The translations under genes and the position numbers were made by a program. DNA of 64,000 bases, taken from contig OX457074.1 of NCBI GenBank assembly GCA_949752795.1, positions 1,302,001 through 1,366,000 of the forward strand, read 5' to 3'. Shown one piece after another: positions 43,801 through 58,800 of the stretch; the stretch's first letter is position 1; the number at the start of each line of letters is the position of its first letter. The notes under the pieces were generated by a model, which made no database searches, was not told the origin of the DNA, and saw nothing but the letters and a program-made list of their open reading frames with translations. This DNA is from Hyperoodon ampullatus (taxonomy: Eukaryota > Chordata > Mammalia > Artiodactyla > Ziphiidae).

Positions 43801-46800
43801 TTCTTCAGTATCTCTATTCTTTGGATTTTGTATCTTCTGTATTTAACTTTTATCTTTTCTCTTTTATTATCTACCTATTTGTCTCATGTATACACATACA
43901 CAGATGCTTTTTGAAAGATTTCCTTGATTTTACCATCCATGTATTAATTTATTGTTTTGCCTCTTCTGTTTTTTAAATTCCAAGATCTGTCTTGTTCACT
44001 GATAGCATCCTATTATTATGTTTCTCTGAAGAATTATTTTTTTTTTTGAAGTTTTCTTTTGCTCCCTGCATTACTTCTATTTCCTGTAGATTCTTTTTTC
44101 TGAAGACTTGTTTTGGTCTTTCACATTTTTTTAATTAATTTTTTTAATTTTAAAATTAATTAATTAATTTGGCTGCACTGGGTCTTCATTGCGGCACATG
44201 GGCTCTTCATTGAGGTGTGCAGGCTCAGTAGTTGCAGTGCAAGTGCTTAGTTGCAGTATGTGGGATCTTAGTTCCCCGACTAGGGATCGACCAGGGCTCG
44301 AACCCGGGCACCCTGCCTTGGGAGCGAGGAGTCTTAACCACTGGACCACCAGGAAAGTTCCTGGTTTTTCACATTTTTAAGAGGCCTTTCACAAATGACT
44401 GGTAATCCTTGCCTGTTTTTTCATATTTAATGGTTAGTTACTAAGCAGCTGATGGGACTAAATGTGCCTAAATTGGGCTTGTTGACTAGTGAGATTCACT
44501 GTTGTGATTGGTTACTTTTAAAATCTCTCTGGTCTCCTGCACTTTTACTGTGATCTGTTTAGATGTGGATATCTTTTTGTTGTGCTTAACATATATTGTA
44601 GTTCTATCTGTGAATTCATGTTTTTGTTATTTCTTCAAAATTTTCAGCCCGTATCTCATTCAGCTTTACCTTTTTCCATTCTCCATAGTCTCTCCTTTGA
44701 GAATTTTTTTATATATATATAAATTTATTTATTTATTATTTATTTTTGGCTGTGTTGGGGCTTCGTTGCTGCATGTGGGCTTTCTCCAGTTGCAGCGAGC
44801 AAGGGCTACTCTTCGTTGCCATGTGCGGGCTTTTCCTTGCAGTGGCTTCTCTTGTTGCGGAGCACGGGCTGTAGGCACGAGGGCTTCAGTAGTTGTGGCA
44901 TGCAGGCTCAGTAGTTGTGGCTCATGGGCTCTAGAGCGCAGGGTCAGTAGTTGTGGCATACAGGCTTAGTAGCTCCGCGGCATGTGGGATCTTCCCAGAT
45001 CAGGGCTCGAACCCGTGTCCCCTGCATTGGCAGGTGGATTCTTAACCACTGTGCCACCAGGGAAGTCCAGCTCCTTTGAGAATTCTTACTGACATTTATT
45101 ATTAGATCTTTACATTCTCTTTTAACCTCTTAGTTTCTATGTTTCTGTTGTTCTTTGCTGTTTTGGGTTCTTTCTTAATGTTTATCTTCCATTTCCCCAA
45201 TTATTTTTTAGGCATGTCTAATCCATTTAGGGTTTTTTTGTGTTTTTTTTTTAATTACAGCAGTTGTATTTTTCATTTACAGAAATTACATTTGGTTCTT
45301 TCTGATTGCTTTGTATTCTCTGTTCATTTTTCAATAACATTTTTTATTTCTTCTTAGTTCTTATATGGTTACTTTATATTCTGTCTCTGACAATTGCAGT
45401 GCCTAACTATTTGGGATATCTAATCTATTTCTGCTGACGCTTGCGGTGGACTGCTTATCGTGTGTTTGATATTTGATTGTGTACTGATATTTGATAAAAA
45501 TCTGTGGAAATGCTGAAAGGCCGGAATTGTAGGTGATTATTCCTGAAATGATTTAGGATTGCTTTTGCTGGGTCTCAAGGGGCACTGGTATCCTAGAACC
45601 ACTTTAATTTCTTGACATGGGAATTTTCTGACCATATAGGGTAGGATAAGTTATAACCTCAGGTCTTTGGTTACAAAATCCCAGAGAAGCCTCTCCACCC
45701 AGAGCATGGACAAAAAGGCTTCTTTGTAGGTACCCGAGCTGTGCAGCTTGTGGGATCTCAATTGCCTGACCAGGGATTGAACCCGGGCCACTGCAGTGAA
45801 AGCCTGGAATCCTAACACTTAGGCCACCAGGGAACTCCCTACATGTAGTCAGTTTTTTTCCCACCCATTTTACAACTTATATTGAAGTTGCAGCCCCCTC
45901 AGGGGTTTTGGTCTGATATAGAGAGCATTTCTCTAGAACATTAGTCCTTAAAGATGCTTTGGGGGCTTCCCTGGTGGCGCAGTGGTTAAGAGTCCGCCTG
46001 CCGATGCAGGGGACACGGGTTCGTGCCCCGGTCCGGGAAGATCCCACATGCCGCGGAGTGACTGGGCCCGTGAGCCATGGCCGCTGAGCCTGCGCGTCTG
46101 GAGCCTGTGCTCCACAATGCGAGAGGCCACAACAGTGAGAGGCCCGTGTACCAAAAAAAAAAAAAAAGATGCTTTGGAAAACACTGCATAATATATATAC
46201 CTCTTAAATTATTGTAATGTTCACCAGCATCTTAAGGGTTCGAAGAGGGCTTTGAAGTAAGGAAAATTTCCCAAATGTATTTGACCATAATACTTTTTTA
46301 AAAATGTTAACAGCCTATACTTACTGAAACCAAAATGTTTGTAATCATTGGGTCCCTGAAATTTTAAGTTTATATTCTCTAACAAGTTGAGTCAGAATAA
46401 GATATTCTGTGTTGACATTTCAGGATCAGTAAATATGTTAGCTGCTAACCAAGCTGACTATAAAGTGGACGACAAACTTATATGAAAACTCTGGAGGTAA
46501 AAGATCATCTCTGTATTGAGTTAAGGTGTATGAATTTATTAAAATTTAGAGTTCTAGCCAGTGTTTACTAAATGTATATTCCAGGCATTGTGATAAATAT
46601 TTCATAGTGTCTTTATGTTGCCCTCAGGAAGAAAATATATCAAACTTTAACGTAGCCTTCAAGGGCCCTGGTGATCTGGCCACTGCATCCTCCTCCAGCC
46701 TCATCTCCCACACCTCTCACACTGGACACCAGCCACATTGGCCTTTCAATGCACCAAGTCTGTTCCAGCCCAAAAGCCTTTGTCTTGCCCTTTCCTTCCA

Positions 46801-49800
46801 ACACCAGATATTCAAGTGGCTGCCTTTTTGGTCCTCAGAGTCTTTCCTCACCACTGAATCTCAGTTGACTACACTTGCCTTATTACTCTATTGTCACATG
46901 GTCTTGCTTGGATTTCTCCCACCGGTAGACTCTAACCTTATGAGAACCGCTGATCTCTCTTAACCTCTTACTGTGAGACACACAGATGCTTGATAAATAG
47001 TTGTTGAATGTTGAATGAATAAGAGAAAGAAACTCATCACTTGCCCAAGTTCACAGCTAATAAATGACAAAGCTGAGTCTCAAACCTGGGTCTGTCAGAA
47101 TTCTGTGTTGCTAGTACCATACTTTATCTAAACAAGCATTATCCTATTCCCTGCCACCTTACCAGTTCAAATATTTAGACTTTTCCTTTTGAATTGCCTT
47201 CAGAGTCTTTATTCTTTTGAAATCTCCTGGTGGTAGCAGATTTTGATTCTTTGAAGATACATGTAATTTATAGAAATAACTAAAAGCTATTCAGAACCAA
47301 ATCTGCTAAATAATCAGGCTGGGGAAACCAATAGTGGGGGAGGGGGGAATATTCTAAAGTGACCTCAGTCGGCTTTTCTTTTTTAAATTGGACCTAAAAG
47401 AGAGTTCTGAAAGAAGAATAGTGAAGAAAAAAAAAAAAAAAAAAAAGAGAAGTTGTGGCAATATTAGTAGAACATTTGTAGAGCCTTCCAAGGGGACTTC
47501 TTAAAAGACAGTATTCATTTGAGTATATAATATTTCCATTGCGTGGATTAAGAAACTAGTTTTCTTGCTTTCATAGTTACACCTGATACAAATGAAAATC
47601 AGTTCCCCATCTCAAAGCAAATGTTTAATACAAGCGTATCTGAAAATGACAGTTTATTCAATAAAACTAAGATACATATTCGGATGGTTTTATCTTGTCA
47701 AACTTTGGACAACAGATTTCAGCTTTGTTATTGGTCACGTTAAGACGTTAAACTAGCCAGAGAAGAAATTGTGCATAAGCTGGAAGATGATACAAAAAAA
47801 ATTATAACTGAAGCAAAAGAATAAGATAGGTACCAAACTCTAAAGATTTTTTTGGTTGATAGTTTTCACTCTACTTGTAACTCACTGTATGTTTAGTGAT
47901 GGTTTGATTTTTTTTCATTTCAAATATTCCGTTTCTTTTTTCTCTTTGTTTTTTCCTGCTTTAACTTTCTTCTCACTGAACTTGAAGCTTTGGAATTGAT
48001 TTCAGGAAAAGTTGGAGTGGTGGTAGGTGTTAGTTTGGGGGTTTTTTGGTGGCTTGAGTGAGGGAACATTTTTGGAGGAACATATGAGTAGCATTTGCTG
48101 AACATGATATATAGTATCTTTGTGCTTTTTCTTTTGAAAAGGAAATAGTGTTTAGCTGGAGATGATTGGGTTTTTTTGTAATTATGTATGTTAAAAAAAT
48201 GAAATAGTGTTACATGTAGAAATGCTGTCTTCTATAATTTTTGAAATAGGTATTATGTGTATTTCACCACAGTTGTTTTAAAAAAAGAAATCATCTGATC
48301 TAATCGCATTTTATAGAGAAGTGATATATCTAGTTTATGGCAAAACTTGAATTACATGATGATCTTCCGATTCCCATTTAGTGTTTTTTCCATCATTATT
48401 GTTACTCCTTTTAGCTAACATGGTAGCTAATAGATTTGTGCCTCATGGAAGTGGAGGGCTCCACTTGACACAAACATTTAGCTTTTCATTATAAAATAAA
48501 ATTATAATTCTCAGGGCTAGATTTTCATTTTTCAAATCTCATTTATCACAATTTGAACTAAGGTCTTTTAGGTAGTGTACATGAGTGCTGTGTCATGTGT
48601 TACTGATTTCTTCTACTTTTAAGACTGAACATTCTTCACGATCCGAAAGGAAAAGAAGAGACTCTTTCGGGATGTTTGACGGTTATGATAGCTGCAGTGA
48701 GGACACGAGTAGCAGCTCCAGCTCTGAGGAGAGTGAAGAGGAAGTTGCTCCTTTACCTTCTAATCTGCCAATTATCAAAAACAATGGCCAAGTGTACACA
48801 TACCCAGATGGTAAATCTGGCATGGGTGAGTATAGAGTATATACTTCAGCTCAGGTGAACAGCCTTCACCTGTTACACACCTTGAGGGTATGTTTTGATT
48901 CCATTTCTCCTGTCATTTCCCTTAGAATTTTAAAGAACAGTTTGAAGAAACAGTCTGAAACTTGTAGTTCTAGATAAGATCACTGGGTTTGTGTTAGATC
49001 TCTTTATTTTGCATACCTACCACCTGCTGGTAGAAAACAAGCAGAAAAAAATGAAAATAAAAGGCAACTGAGAAACTTAATGGGACTTAAATTCCATAAT
49101 TAAATAATAAATCCCTATGTAATTGGAAGTGTGTAAGATAATAGACTTACAGAGTTGAAAGAGACTTTCAAGGTTAAGTCTCCCTTCTCTTTAACGATTC
49201 CTTATAAGTTTTCTGTTTTAACACTTTGGCGATAGGGTATCTCTAATTACCAGAATATCCTTTATATTGAACCAAAATTATCCTTGCTCTAACTTTTGTC
49301 TTTTGGTCTTAATTTTGATTTTTAAAGGTACACAGAATGATTCTAATCCCTGTAACAAAGACATCTCTTCCCATCACACTACAACACTTATTTCTAGTGT
49401 GTCTCTAGGACACACTAAGTAAACCTAATTGCTTCAGTCATTTCTCATAGCATCAGTGATTTAATTCATCAGTATCCTGCTCAGTTTCTTCTGGGAATAC
49501 TTCAGATTATGTGGTAGTAGGGTGACAACTTGTCTTGCCTGAGACTGTCCTGGTTTTAGGATTAAATGTCCCACATCCTGGAAAAGGACCTCAGCAAATA
49601 GTTGGTCACCCTGTGTGATTAGGACAGAAGGTAGTTCAGCTTTTATCTCCTTTTTTTACGACACTGTGTTTCCATTCAGGCCACCAAAATTGCTTTAACT
49701 TTTTAAAAACTAATACTGAATTTGCAAATAATTGAAACCACACGAACTAGACCAATTTAAATCAGTCTTGAGCTTTTGCAGTTGATTTTTTAAACCCAAG

Positions 49801-52800
49801 GTGTTAAGACTTTAAAACTCTCCATGTAACCTTTTTCTTACTAAATTTTGGTCTTAGAACTATTTTATTCCTAATTCTTTCATCTAATGTTGAATGCAGT
49901 GTCATCTGATCATCATTTGCAGATTTGATAATAATGCCCTGTAAGTCATATTCTAGTCTTTTTTTTTTTTTTTAATTCGTTTCCTTTGGCCTTTAATGAC
50001 ATTGGTACTTTTTTTTTTTTTGGCTGTGTTGGGTCTTTGCTGCTGCCCGTGGGCTTTTCTCTAGTTGCGGTGAGTGGGAGCTACTCTTCGTTTTGGTGCG
50101 CGGGCTTCTCATTGGGTGGCTTCTCTTGTTGTGGAGCATGGGCTCTAGGCGCGGGGGCTTCAGTAGTTGTGGCACTCGGGCTCAGTAGTTGTGGTTCACG
50201 GGCTCTAGAGCACAGGCTCAGTAGTTGTGGCACACGGACTTAGTTGCTCTGCGGCAAGTGGGATCTTCCCGGACCAGGGCTCAAACCTGTGTCCCCTGAA
50301 TTGGCAGGTGGACTCTTAACCACTGCACCACCAGGGAAGCCCTATATTCTAGTCTTTTGATTAAAACGTTGCATCGAAGGGCCTGGTACAGAGTCCTGCA
50401 GATAGTATCAAAGAACTTCACTTATCAGGACTCACTAGGTGTGGTCATCCAACCAGTTTTACTACCTAGGTGTTTTCTACTTCAGCTTGAATTTCTCAAT
50501 CCTTACTGACAAAGCTACATGAGAGATTTTATCAAATGTGTTAACTCCTGTTAATATACATCTTGTCGTGGTTTAGTTATGATATACCAGTCTGGTAATC
50601 TTGTCACAAAAGGGAGCTTTATATGTGCCAGACTCTGTTTTACAGATACAAATAAGAACAATATAGAATAAACTCCCTGGTGGAGCTTACATCCTGGTCA
50701 TGGGAATTCTAGTTTGACACGTTCAGTTCTTGGCGAAGATATACTGTCCCCTTGGGATCGCTTTTTTTCTTTTTTTTACCTAGATGATCCACAAACCTTT
50801 TAAATAATCTGTTCTAGAATTTTTACAACAGAAAATCATTCAGGCTTTTTTTCCCTTAGACACCCTTTGTTTATCTCTTATCCTCGGCTTCTTACATTTT
50901 TTTCCATGATTTCTCATCCTTTGTTATGAGAACTTACTGGTTAACCTGTAAGTTCCTCCAGTTATAACTGTTTAGATGGAGATTTGAACCCACTCAACCC
51001 ACTCAACAACATAGTTGTTTGCTCTGTTATCTTTTTTCCCCCAACTTTACTGAGGAATAATTGACAAATATAATTGTATATGTTTAAATGTATAAATGTC
51101 TAAAAATGTGGTGATTTGATATACATGGATACAGTGGAATGATTACCAAGATCAAGATAATTAACACATCTGTCACCTCACAAAGTTAACTGAGTGTGTG
51201 TGTGTGTGCGCGCGCGCGCATGGTGTGAGCGCAAGATCCACTCTCAGCAACTTCCAAGTATACAATATAGTAGTGTTATTAACTATAGTCACCGTGCTGC
51301 ACATTAGATCCTCACAACTTTTTCTTTTTATAACTGAAAATTTGCACCCCTGGCAACCACCATTCTATGAAATGGGCTTTCTTTTTTTAAGATTCCACAT
51401 ATAAGTGATACCGCACACTATTTGTCTTTCTCTTTCTGGCTTATTTCACTTAGCATAATCCCCTCCAGTTTTGTCCATGTTGTCAGAAATGACAATATTT
51501 CCTTCTTTTTATGGCTGAATAATACTCAATTATAATGAATAATATTCCAATTTAATGAATAATATTCCATATATATGGATACCATATCTATCTAGATATA
51601 GATATAGATATAGATATATACCACATTTTTTTTTATCCACTCATCCATCAAAAGACATTTAGTGTGTTTCCATAACTTGGCTATTGTGAATAATGCTACA
51701 ATGAACATGGGAGGGCAGATATCTCTTTGAGATACTGAGTTGCAGTCAACTAATTTTTGATAAGGGCAACAAGAACACACAATGCGGAAAGGATAGTCTT
51801 TTCAGTAAATGGTGTTGGGGAATTTGATATCCACATGCAAAAGAAAAACTGGACCCCTATCTTATACCACTCACAAAAATTAACTTGAAAATGGATTAAA
51901 GACTTAAATGTAAGACCTGAAACTGTAAAACTCCTGGAAGAAAACATAAGAAAGAAGCTCCTTGACATTGGTCTTAGCAATGATATCTTGGATAAGACAC
52001 CAAAAGCACAGGCAACAAAGGCTAAAATAAGCAGTGAGGTTACATTAAACTAAAGAGGTTCTGCTCAGCAAAGGAAACAGTAAATTGAAAAGGCAACCTA
52101 CAGAGTGGGAGAAAATATTTGTAAACCTTATATTTGATAAGGGGTTAATATCCAAAATATATAAAGGACCCATACAACTCAATAGCCAAAAAAGCAAATA
52201 ATCCAATTTAAAAATGGACAAAGGAACTGAATAGACATTTTTCCAAAGAAGACATGCAAATGGCCAATAGTACATGAAAATGTGCTCAACATCACTAATC
52301 ATCAGGGCAATGAAGATCAAAACCACAATGAGATATCACCTCATACCTGTTAGGATGGCTAGTATCAAAAAGACGAGATAACAAATGTTGAGGAGAATGT
52401 GGAAAAAGGGAAGTCTTATAAACTCTTGGTGGTAATGTAAATTGGTATAGCCACTATTGAAAACAGTATGGTGATTCCTCAAAAATTTAAAAATAGAACT
52501 GTTGTGTAATTCAGCAATCCCACAACCTATGTATCTTTTTGGAGCTTCACTTCTTATTACCCTGTTCTTCTAATTCTGCCTTTCAAATTATTGTCCATTA
52601 TGCTAATTTACCAAAAAGACCCAACAGTGGTTAGAGTTTTGTTGCCCTCTATTATCAGTTAATAATAGTGCACGTACTTCAATCTTTGAACCTATCCTGT
52701 TTCTCTTGTCTCCTGAATATAACTTGAGAGAATCCTCATATTGCCTTTAGCATTTTTCTGAGTTGGCCATTTTTATGTTTCATTCTTTACAGTATTTTAA

Positions 52801-55800
52801 AGACCTGTGCTGCACTTTGTATTAATCTGCAGTTGTGTTGCACTTTTTAAAATCTTTTGTTTATAATACTTCCAAACATCAAAGCTTATAATGTCTGGCA
52901 CAAGGTGAGCACTAAGGAAATGTTAGTTGAATCTAACTTATATTTGTGTGTCTTTTGACCCTTTTTAAAGCCTTTTCAGACCTTAAGCTATTGTCAGACT
53001 TTCTGGAGCCTGTAGCTGTGGTATCATTCCAGTCCTTCCCCTACCTTTTATTAGGTTTTTATATCGTTTATGTAACGGATAGAAGAAATTTTCTATCTGC
53101 TTTAAAGAAATTTTTTAAATTAAAACCTTTAGATAATTGGAGAAATTATTAAACTGTTAGATGAAAATTGCTTTTATTATATGATCATAACACCAATGTT
53201 TTTGTTAATTAGCTACCTGCGAAATGTGTGGGATGGTTGGTGTGCGAGATGCTTTTTACTCTAAAACAAAGCGTTTCTGCAGTGTTTCATGTTCAAGAAG
53301 TTACTCGTCAAACTCCAAGAAGGCAAGCATTTTGGCCAGACTTCAGGTAACGGTACAGAAACCTTATTCTTTATATCTGTTATTTCTATGGTTTTCACTG
53401 TTTATCTGTCATTTGATTGTGATTCACTGCACTCTACCTTTGCCCAATTGGCCAGTTATCATTTTATACCCCACATTTTTAAGATATATGTTCATTCTAT
53501 AAAATTGAGTAGCTGTTATAAATAGAGAAGGCATACTATCCAAAATAAACTATGAATTGTTTGTGTCTTTTTTCTAAATAAGTATAAATGTAATAAACAT
53601 CTTTTTATATATATGAATTGAAGCCATTTTTCTCCCTGGTTTTCTTTGGAGTTAACATCAAAGTAGAAACTTTCAGTGTTGGGAGGGGGAATGATTCACC
53701 CTTTGGTTTTATTTTTCCATCATCTTTGGTTTTTTTTTTTTTTGCGGTACGCGGGCCTCTCACTGTTTTGGCCTCTCCCGTTGCGGAGCACAGGCTCCGG
53801 ACGCGCAGGCTCAGCCGCCATGGCTCACGGGCCTAGCCGCTCCGCCGCATGTGGGATCTTCCCGGACCGGGACACGAACCCGTGTCCCCTGCATCGGCAG
53901 GCGGACTCTCAACCACTGCGCCACCAGGGAAGCCCTGGTTTGTATTTTTGATTGCAACCCATTTGATACCTTGACCAAGTGTATTTGGTTATCCAACTAA
54001 CTTTTTGGAAAAATTCATAATACAAAAAGAAAATCATCTTTCTGTAAATATACGTCAGTGCCTACAAAATGACTGGAGATTTGACCATTTGACTAAGTTA
54101 TTACTATTATAGCATATAAACAACTTTTTAAAGGCATCACATAACTGATTTTTGTAATATATTTTATTTGAATGATCACATTTTTCATATTCTTCTTTAC
54201 CTTATTGTGATCATTACATAGCACTGAAAGGATTATTTAAATTCCCCAGATTAAGGAAATACATCACTTAGATGTATTTCTATATTTCAGATAGACAGTA
54301 CTTAAAGATCCTGAGCAATGGTCTGTACCCAAATGGATGGCAGTTTGTCACACTGAATTTGGCCCATGATCATTTTGTCATTGATCTTTTGCGTTAGCGC
54401 TAAAGGTATAAACCTCAGTCACTTGCTCTTTAAACATTAAATTATCTTTTCTTATATGAATAGCAATGCTTGGCAACCTGCATGAGTGAATAACCACTGG
54501 TTTTATCTAGTACAAGAAGGAATGAATTATCCACCACAGCCTATATTTTAACATCTTATGGGATATAATTTTTTATTAACATATTAATTTGCATATTGCT
54601 ATTTTAGTCTGTGCCAGCTCTGCTACCCATATTACGTATCTACATTGTAGCAGAACTCCAGAAAACATTTCTCATGTTAAAATTCCTTGTATGTTTCCTC
54701 TGCTTTAATAATTTTCTAAACCCTCGATGTTTACTTAAGCAGAATGAGTAGTATGCAGTCAAGTTAGTTTTCAGATTTGGGGGTGGGGGGATGAGAAAGA
54801 ATCCTATTTACTTAACTCTTCTTGTTTTAGGGTAAGCCTCCAACAAAGAAAGCAAAAGTTCTTCAGAAACAACCTTTAGTTGCTAAACTAGCTGCATATG
54901 CTCAGTATCAAGCTACCTTGCAAAATCAAGCAAAGACTAAATCAGGTAATATGGGTGAATGTAGTGGAGGTGAAATACTTGGTACTGATTCATCTAGTTT
55001 TAATTAATAACATTTGAATTTTGGATTCTGTTAACTAAGCTATTTGTATACTGTATTTGCACATTATGACACTGGGCTTCCTAGTAGTGGTTTTGGTTTC
55101 AGTAAATTATTCTAGAATAGAATAGTGTTCACAAGTTATGGTGCTATTAGATGATGGATACTGGATAGAAATCTCATTGAAGTGCACGGTAACAGCTGCA
55201 TGGGAATAAAACACAAGAGCAGCCAGAACAGCATTTGTTATCCTGAAGGTATCTGCTCTCCGCTGTTCTTTGTTTCTTACAACTGGAGAGCTCTTGCCTC
55301 ACTTCCCAAGGAGCATATGTTGTGTATAGAAGAGTTAAACTGCTATTTGTTTGCAAATATGATATATGCTAAAGTTCATGTTTATTTAGAGAAGTTCTGT
55401 CTTTACAGAAGAAACTTTCTTTAGAGGTGATAAATTAAATTTGCGTCATTTCACATTTTAAAATAATAGCCTTCTTAACAAATTTGAGAACTGTAATATA
55501 TCTAAATTTATTTTATTTCAGTAGCAGTCTCCATGGAAGGTTTCAGCTGGGGTAACTACATCAATAGCAATAGCTTTATAGCAGCTCCAGTTACCTGCTT
55601 TAAACATGTGAGTATGGAATTTCTCAGTTTATGTTGAAATGCTTAGTCATTGTTTAAATCTGAAGGCACAATAGCATTTAAGCATCTTACCCTTAGAAGG
55701 TCTTTATTTTATGTTGTAATGGAAATGTTTCTTTTTTTATTAATTATTGTACTATGAATAGTTACATAACTTCTCTAAGTTTTATAAGTAAAAGGTTCCT

Positions 55801-58800
55801 ATAAAGACATTGCAAGTTGAAATTGTTTCAAACGGGGAAAGGCACTAGTCTCATCCAATTTTCGTATTAAGTTGAACCATATAAAATTGCTGGTTTTGTG
55901 TATCAAAAATTGTTGTATATTGGCAAAGTCATATGGTTCAACCTCATAGAAACCATGCATTGTATATGTTACCTAAATTTTTGTGATTTGACCTAATAAT
56001 TGAGAAAAGGAAAGATCTTCTAGTTTTGTTTTGCCTCAAATGTAAAATCACAAAAACAAAGAAGGAACTATTAGTAATACAGTATCATGGGCTGAAATGA
56101 TCTGTTGGGAGATGTTCTTTTTAACAAGTAGCGTCACAGAACATCTGAAGTAATTGAGAGTTAGGTTTAAAATATATCTAATGATAAATTCTTTCCTTTT
56201 GATTTCATTCCTTTTGATTCAGTTATCTGATTAGTTCTCTTCAATACTTTTTTTAACCTTACTGTAAGCTTAATTTTATATTTAAAGGTTCTATCTGCTA
56301 CTGACCATGTATAAGAAGGAAAGAGAATTTAGAAAGTTAATGAAATTTTGTATACACTTAACATATTGTTAACTTAGGGCTTTACTGTTAAATAATAGCA
56401 TGTGAACAAAACTGAGCTTGAGTTCTTGCTGTGGAAATCCAAATGAATTTTAATTCATTCGTGTCCAATAAAGGATGTTGATCAAAGCCAAACATATTAA
56501 TTCAGTGGTAGAAATATGAATTAAAGCCAAATTCATTCATTTGCTAAGTTTTCTTTCTTAAAATTACAGGTGTTAAGCCCTTAGTCGGTGGCATGCTGAC
56601 CATCTGAATCAGCCTAAGTGGAATCTTAGATACTTTATCTTAGTATACAGTAGCTGATATATTTTACTGTAGTGTTGATAGTAGTGTCACATTTATGAGA
56701 TACATTAAATACATGGCAGCAGCAGCTTTCATGAGAATTACAAAGCAAGCCTTTAACTCTCCTCTCTTGAGATAGTTCTTTTTGGTACTAAGAAGATAAG
56801 AATTAGATTAAGTTCTCAGTTATAATAAGTCTTTCATCCCAGATTCCTGGGACATTTGTCTGTTGTCTCCTTCTGAGTATCCTTTGTCTCTTTTCCTATC
56901 TTTTTTTTTTTTTTTTTTTTTTTTGCGGTACTCGGGCCTCTCACTGTTGTGGCCTCTCCCGTTGCGGAGCACAGGCTCCAGACGCGCAGGCTCAGCGGCC
57001 ATGGCTCACGGGCCCAGTCGCTCCACGGCATGTGGGATTTTCCCGGACCGGGGCACAAACCTGTGTCCCCTGCATCGGCAGGCGGACTCTCAAGCACTGC
57101 GCCACCAGGGAAGCCCCTCTTTTCCTATCTTTATTTTAATATTTTGTTTTTTTAGGTTTTAATATCATAAGCCATGTTCAGCTATTTTATATAAGTAGTC
57201 AGGATATTTTTTAAAACAGCGTTTCAAAGTCCCAAAAGTATAATATTTTATTTCATGTCCGTATCTTTGAATAGTAATACTATGTTAAAGTTCTTTGCAA
57301 GAAAATCTCTATTATAATGAAACTGATTTTTTTCGACTTGGCTTTTTTAAGATTAAAGTGTTCTATCATATAGCATAGAGCAGCTAGCCTTAGCTGTATG
57401 ATTCATAATGATACTGTGAGACCTCCTGTTTCTCGTTCAGAAGCAAGGTATCTGTCCCCCAGTGCCTTCCTGCTCCACTCATCTTCCTTTACTGCCTTCT
57501 CCTTACCAAATAGGAAACATTTTATACTGGTAATGTCTTAGTATATTTTAGTACAAAATGAGTTTGCTTTGTTGCCTTAACCAGCATTTTTATTTGAAGT
57601 CATTTGGTTTAGGAGGTCAGACTTTGTGCTGTACTTGATTTTTGTCCTTTAGAGTTGACTCTTCATGGTTCTCCCCCTTAGATAGTTTTTGGGGTCTCCA
57701 AGGAGAATAACTGACTTTAGCTTTAGAAAACCTATTGCCAGGAGCAGCTGCAAGCACAAGGTCCTGCCTTGAATCATCAGTCTTCTAATCTTCTAACACT
57801 TGATTTCTGCTCTAACATTGGTTCATCTGTGGGGCCTCTTCCTCCACACTCTATACCTGCATTGTGTCCAACTTGAGCACAGGTTGGGAGCCTTTCTCTG
57901 CTCCTAGGGGATTCTTTTTTTTTTTTTTTCGGTACGCGGGCCTCTTACTGTTGTGGCCTCTCCCGTTGCGGAGCACAGGCTCCGGACGTGCAGACACAGC
58001 GGCCATGGCTCACAGGCCTAGCCGCTCCACGGCATGTGGGATCTTCCCGGACCGGTGCACGAACCCGTGTCCCCTGCATCGGCAGGCGGACTCTCAACCA
58101 CTGCGCCACCAGGGAAGCCTAAGGGATTTCTTTTTCAAGCATAATTTTTTAACACATTCAATCTGTGGGAATTCCCTAGCAGTCCAGTGGTTAGCACTCG
58201 GCGCTTTCACTGCTGGGACCCAGGTTCCATCCCTGGTTGGGGAACTTAGATCACGCAGCTTGCAAGGCACTGGCACCGCCAAAAGAAGAAAAAAAAAAAA
58301 TCAATGTGTACATGGAAACAGCTGTTCTGGTTGAACCAGGATTTGGGGGTGGGGGTGGTGTCACAGCTTCGATTGTCTTGCTTCTTTAAGGTAACTCAAC
58401 CTCTTCTGCAGTAGGGACCCCAGGTAAATATATTTTCCAGCACTTAAAAATGATAGTGATTAGTTCTTAAACCATAGAATTTCAGTAGAATTCCTCTTTT
58501 CCATGGTCTGTCTTTAAATTTCTGGGAAGTTTCTGCAAAGTATATCATAGGACAATATTCTCTTTGAATATTGCTGTAATTGTGTATAATGGTTTATACT
58601 TAATCACTCCATTAAGACAGTGTTTGACATTTTTTATAATTATCAGTGTAAATGGAGCCCAGTTGTCATTAAATATATCTACTTAGAAACCTGTATATTA
58701 TGATTGCTATATATCTGATGCAACTTTCATTTCATCTAGGTGGTAGTTTTCAGACTTTTTTTTTTAAAGCATTACGATTCCCCCTTTCCCTAATAAACAT

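Noticed and set aside
46607..46963. 118-codon plus-strand frame
   Set aside because: It lies wholly in an L2 3' region and shows no selection-like features.
57864..58334. 156-codon frame and many similar frames reading '[15 protein letters not shown]'
   Set aside because: This peptide recurs wherever the 200-bp CHR SINE is read in antisense; it is a repeat artefact.
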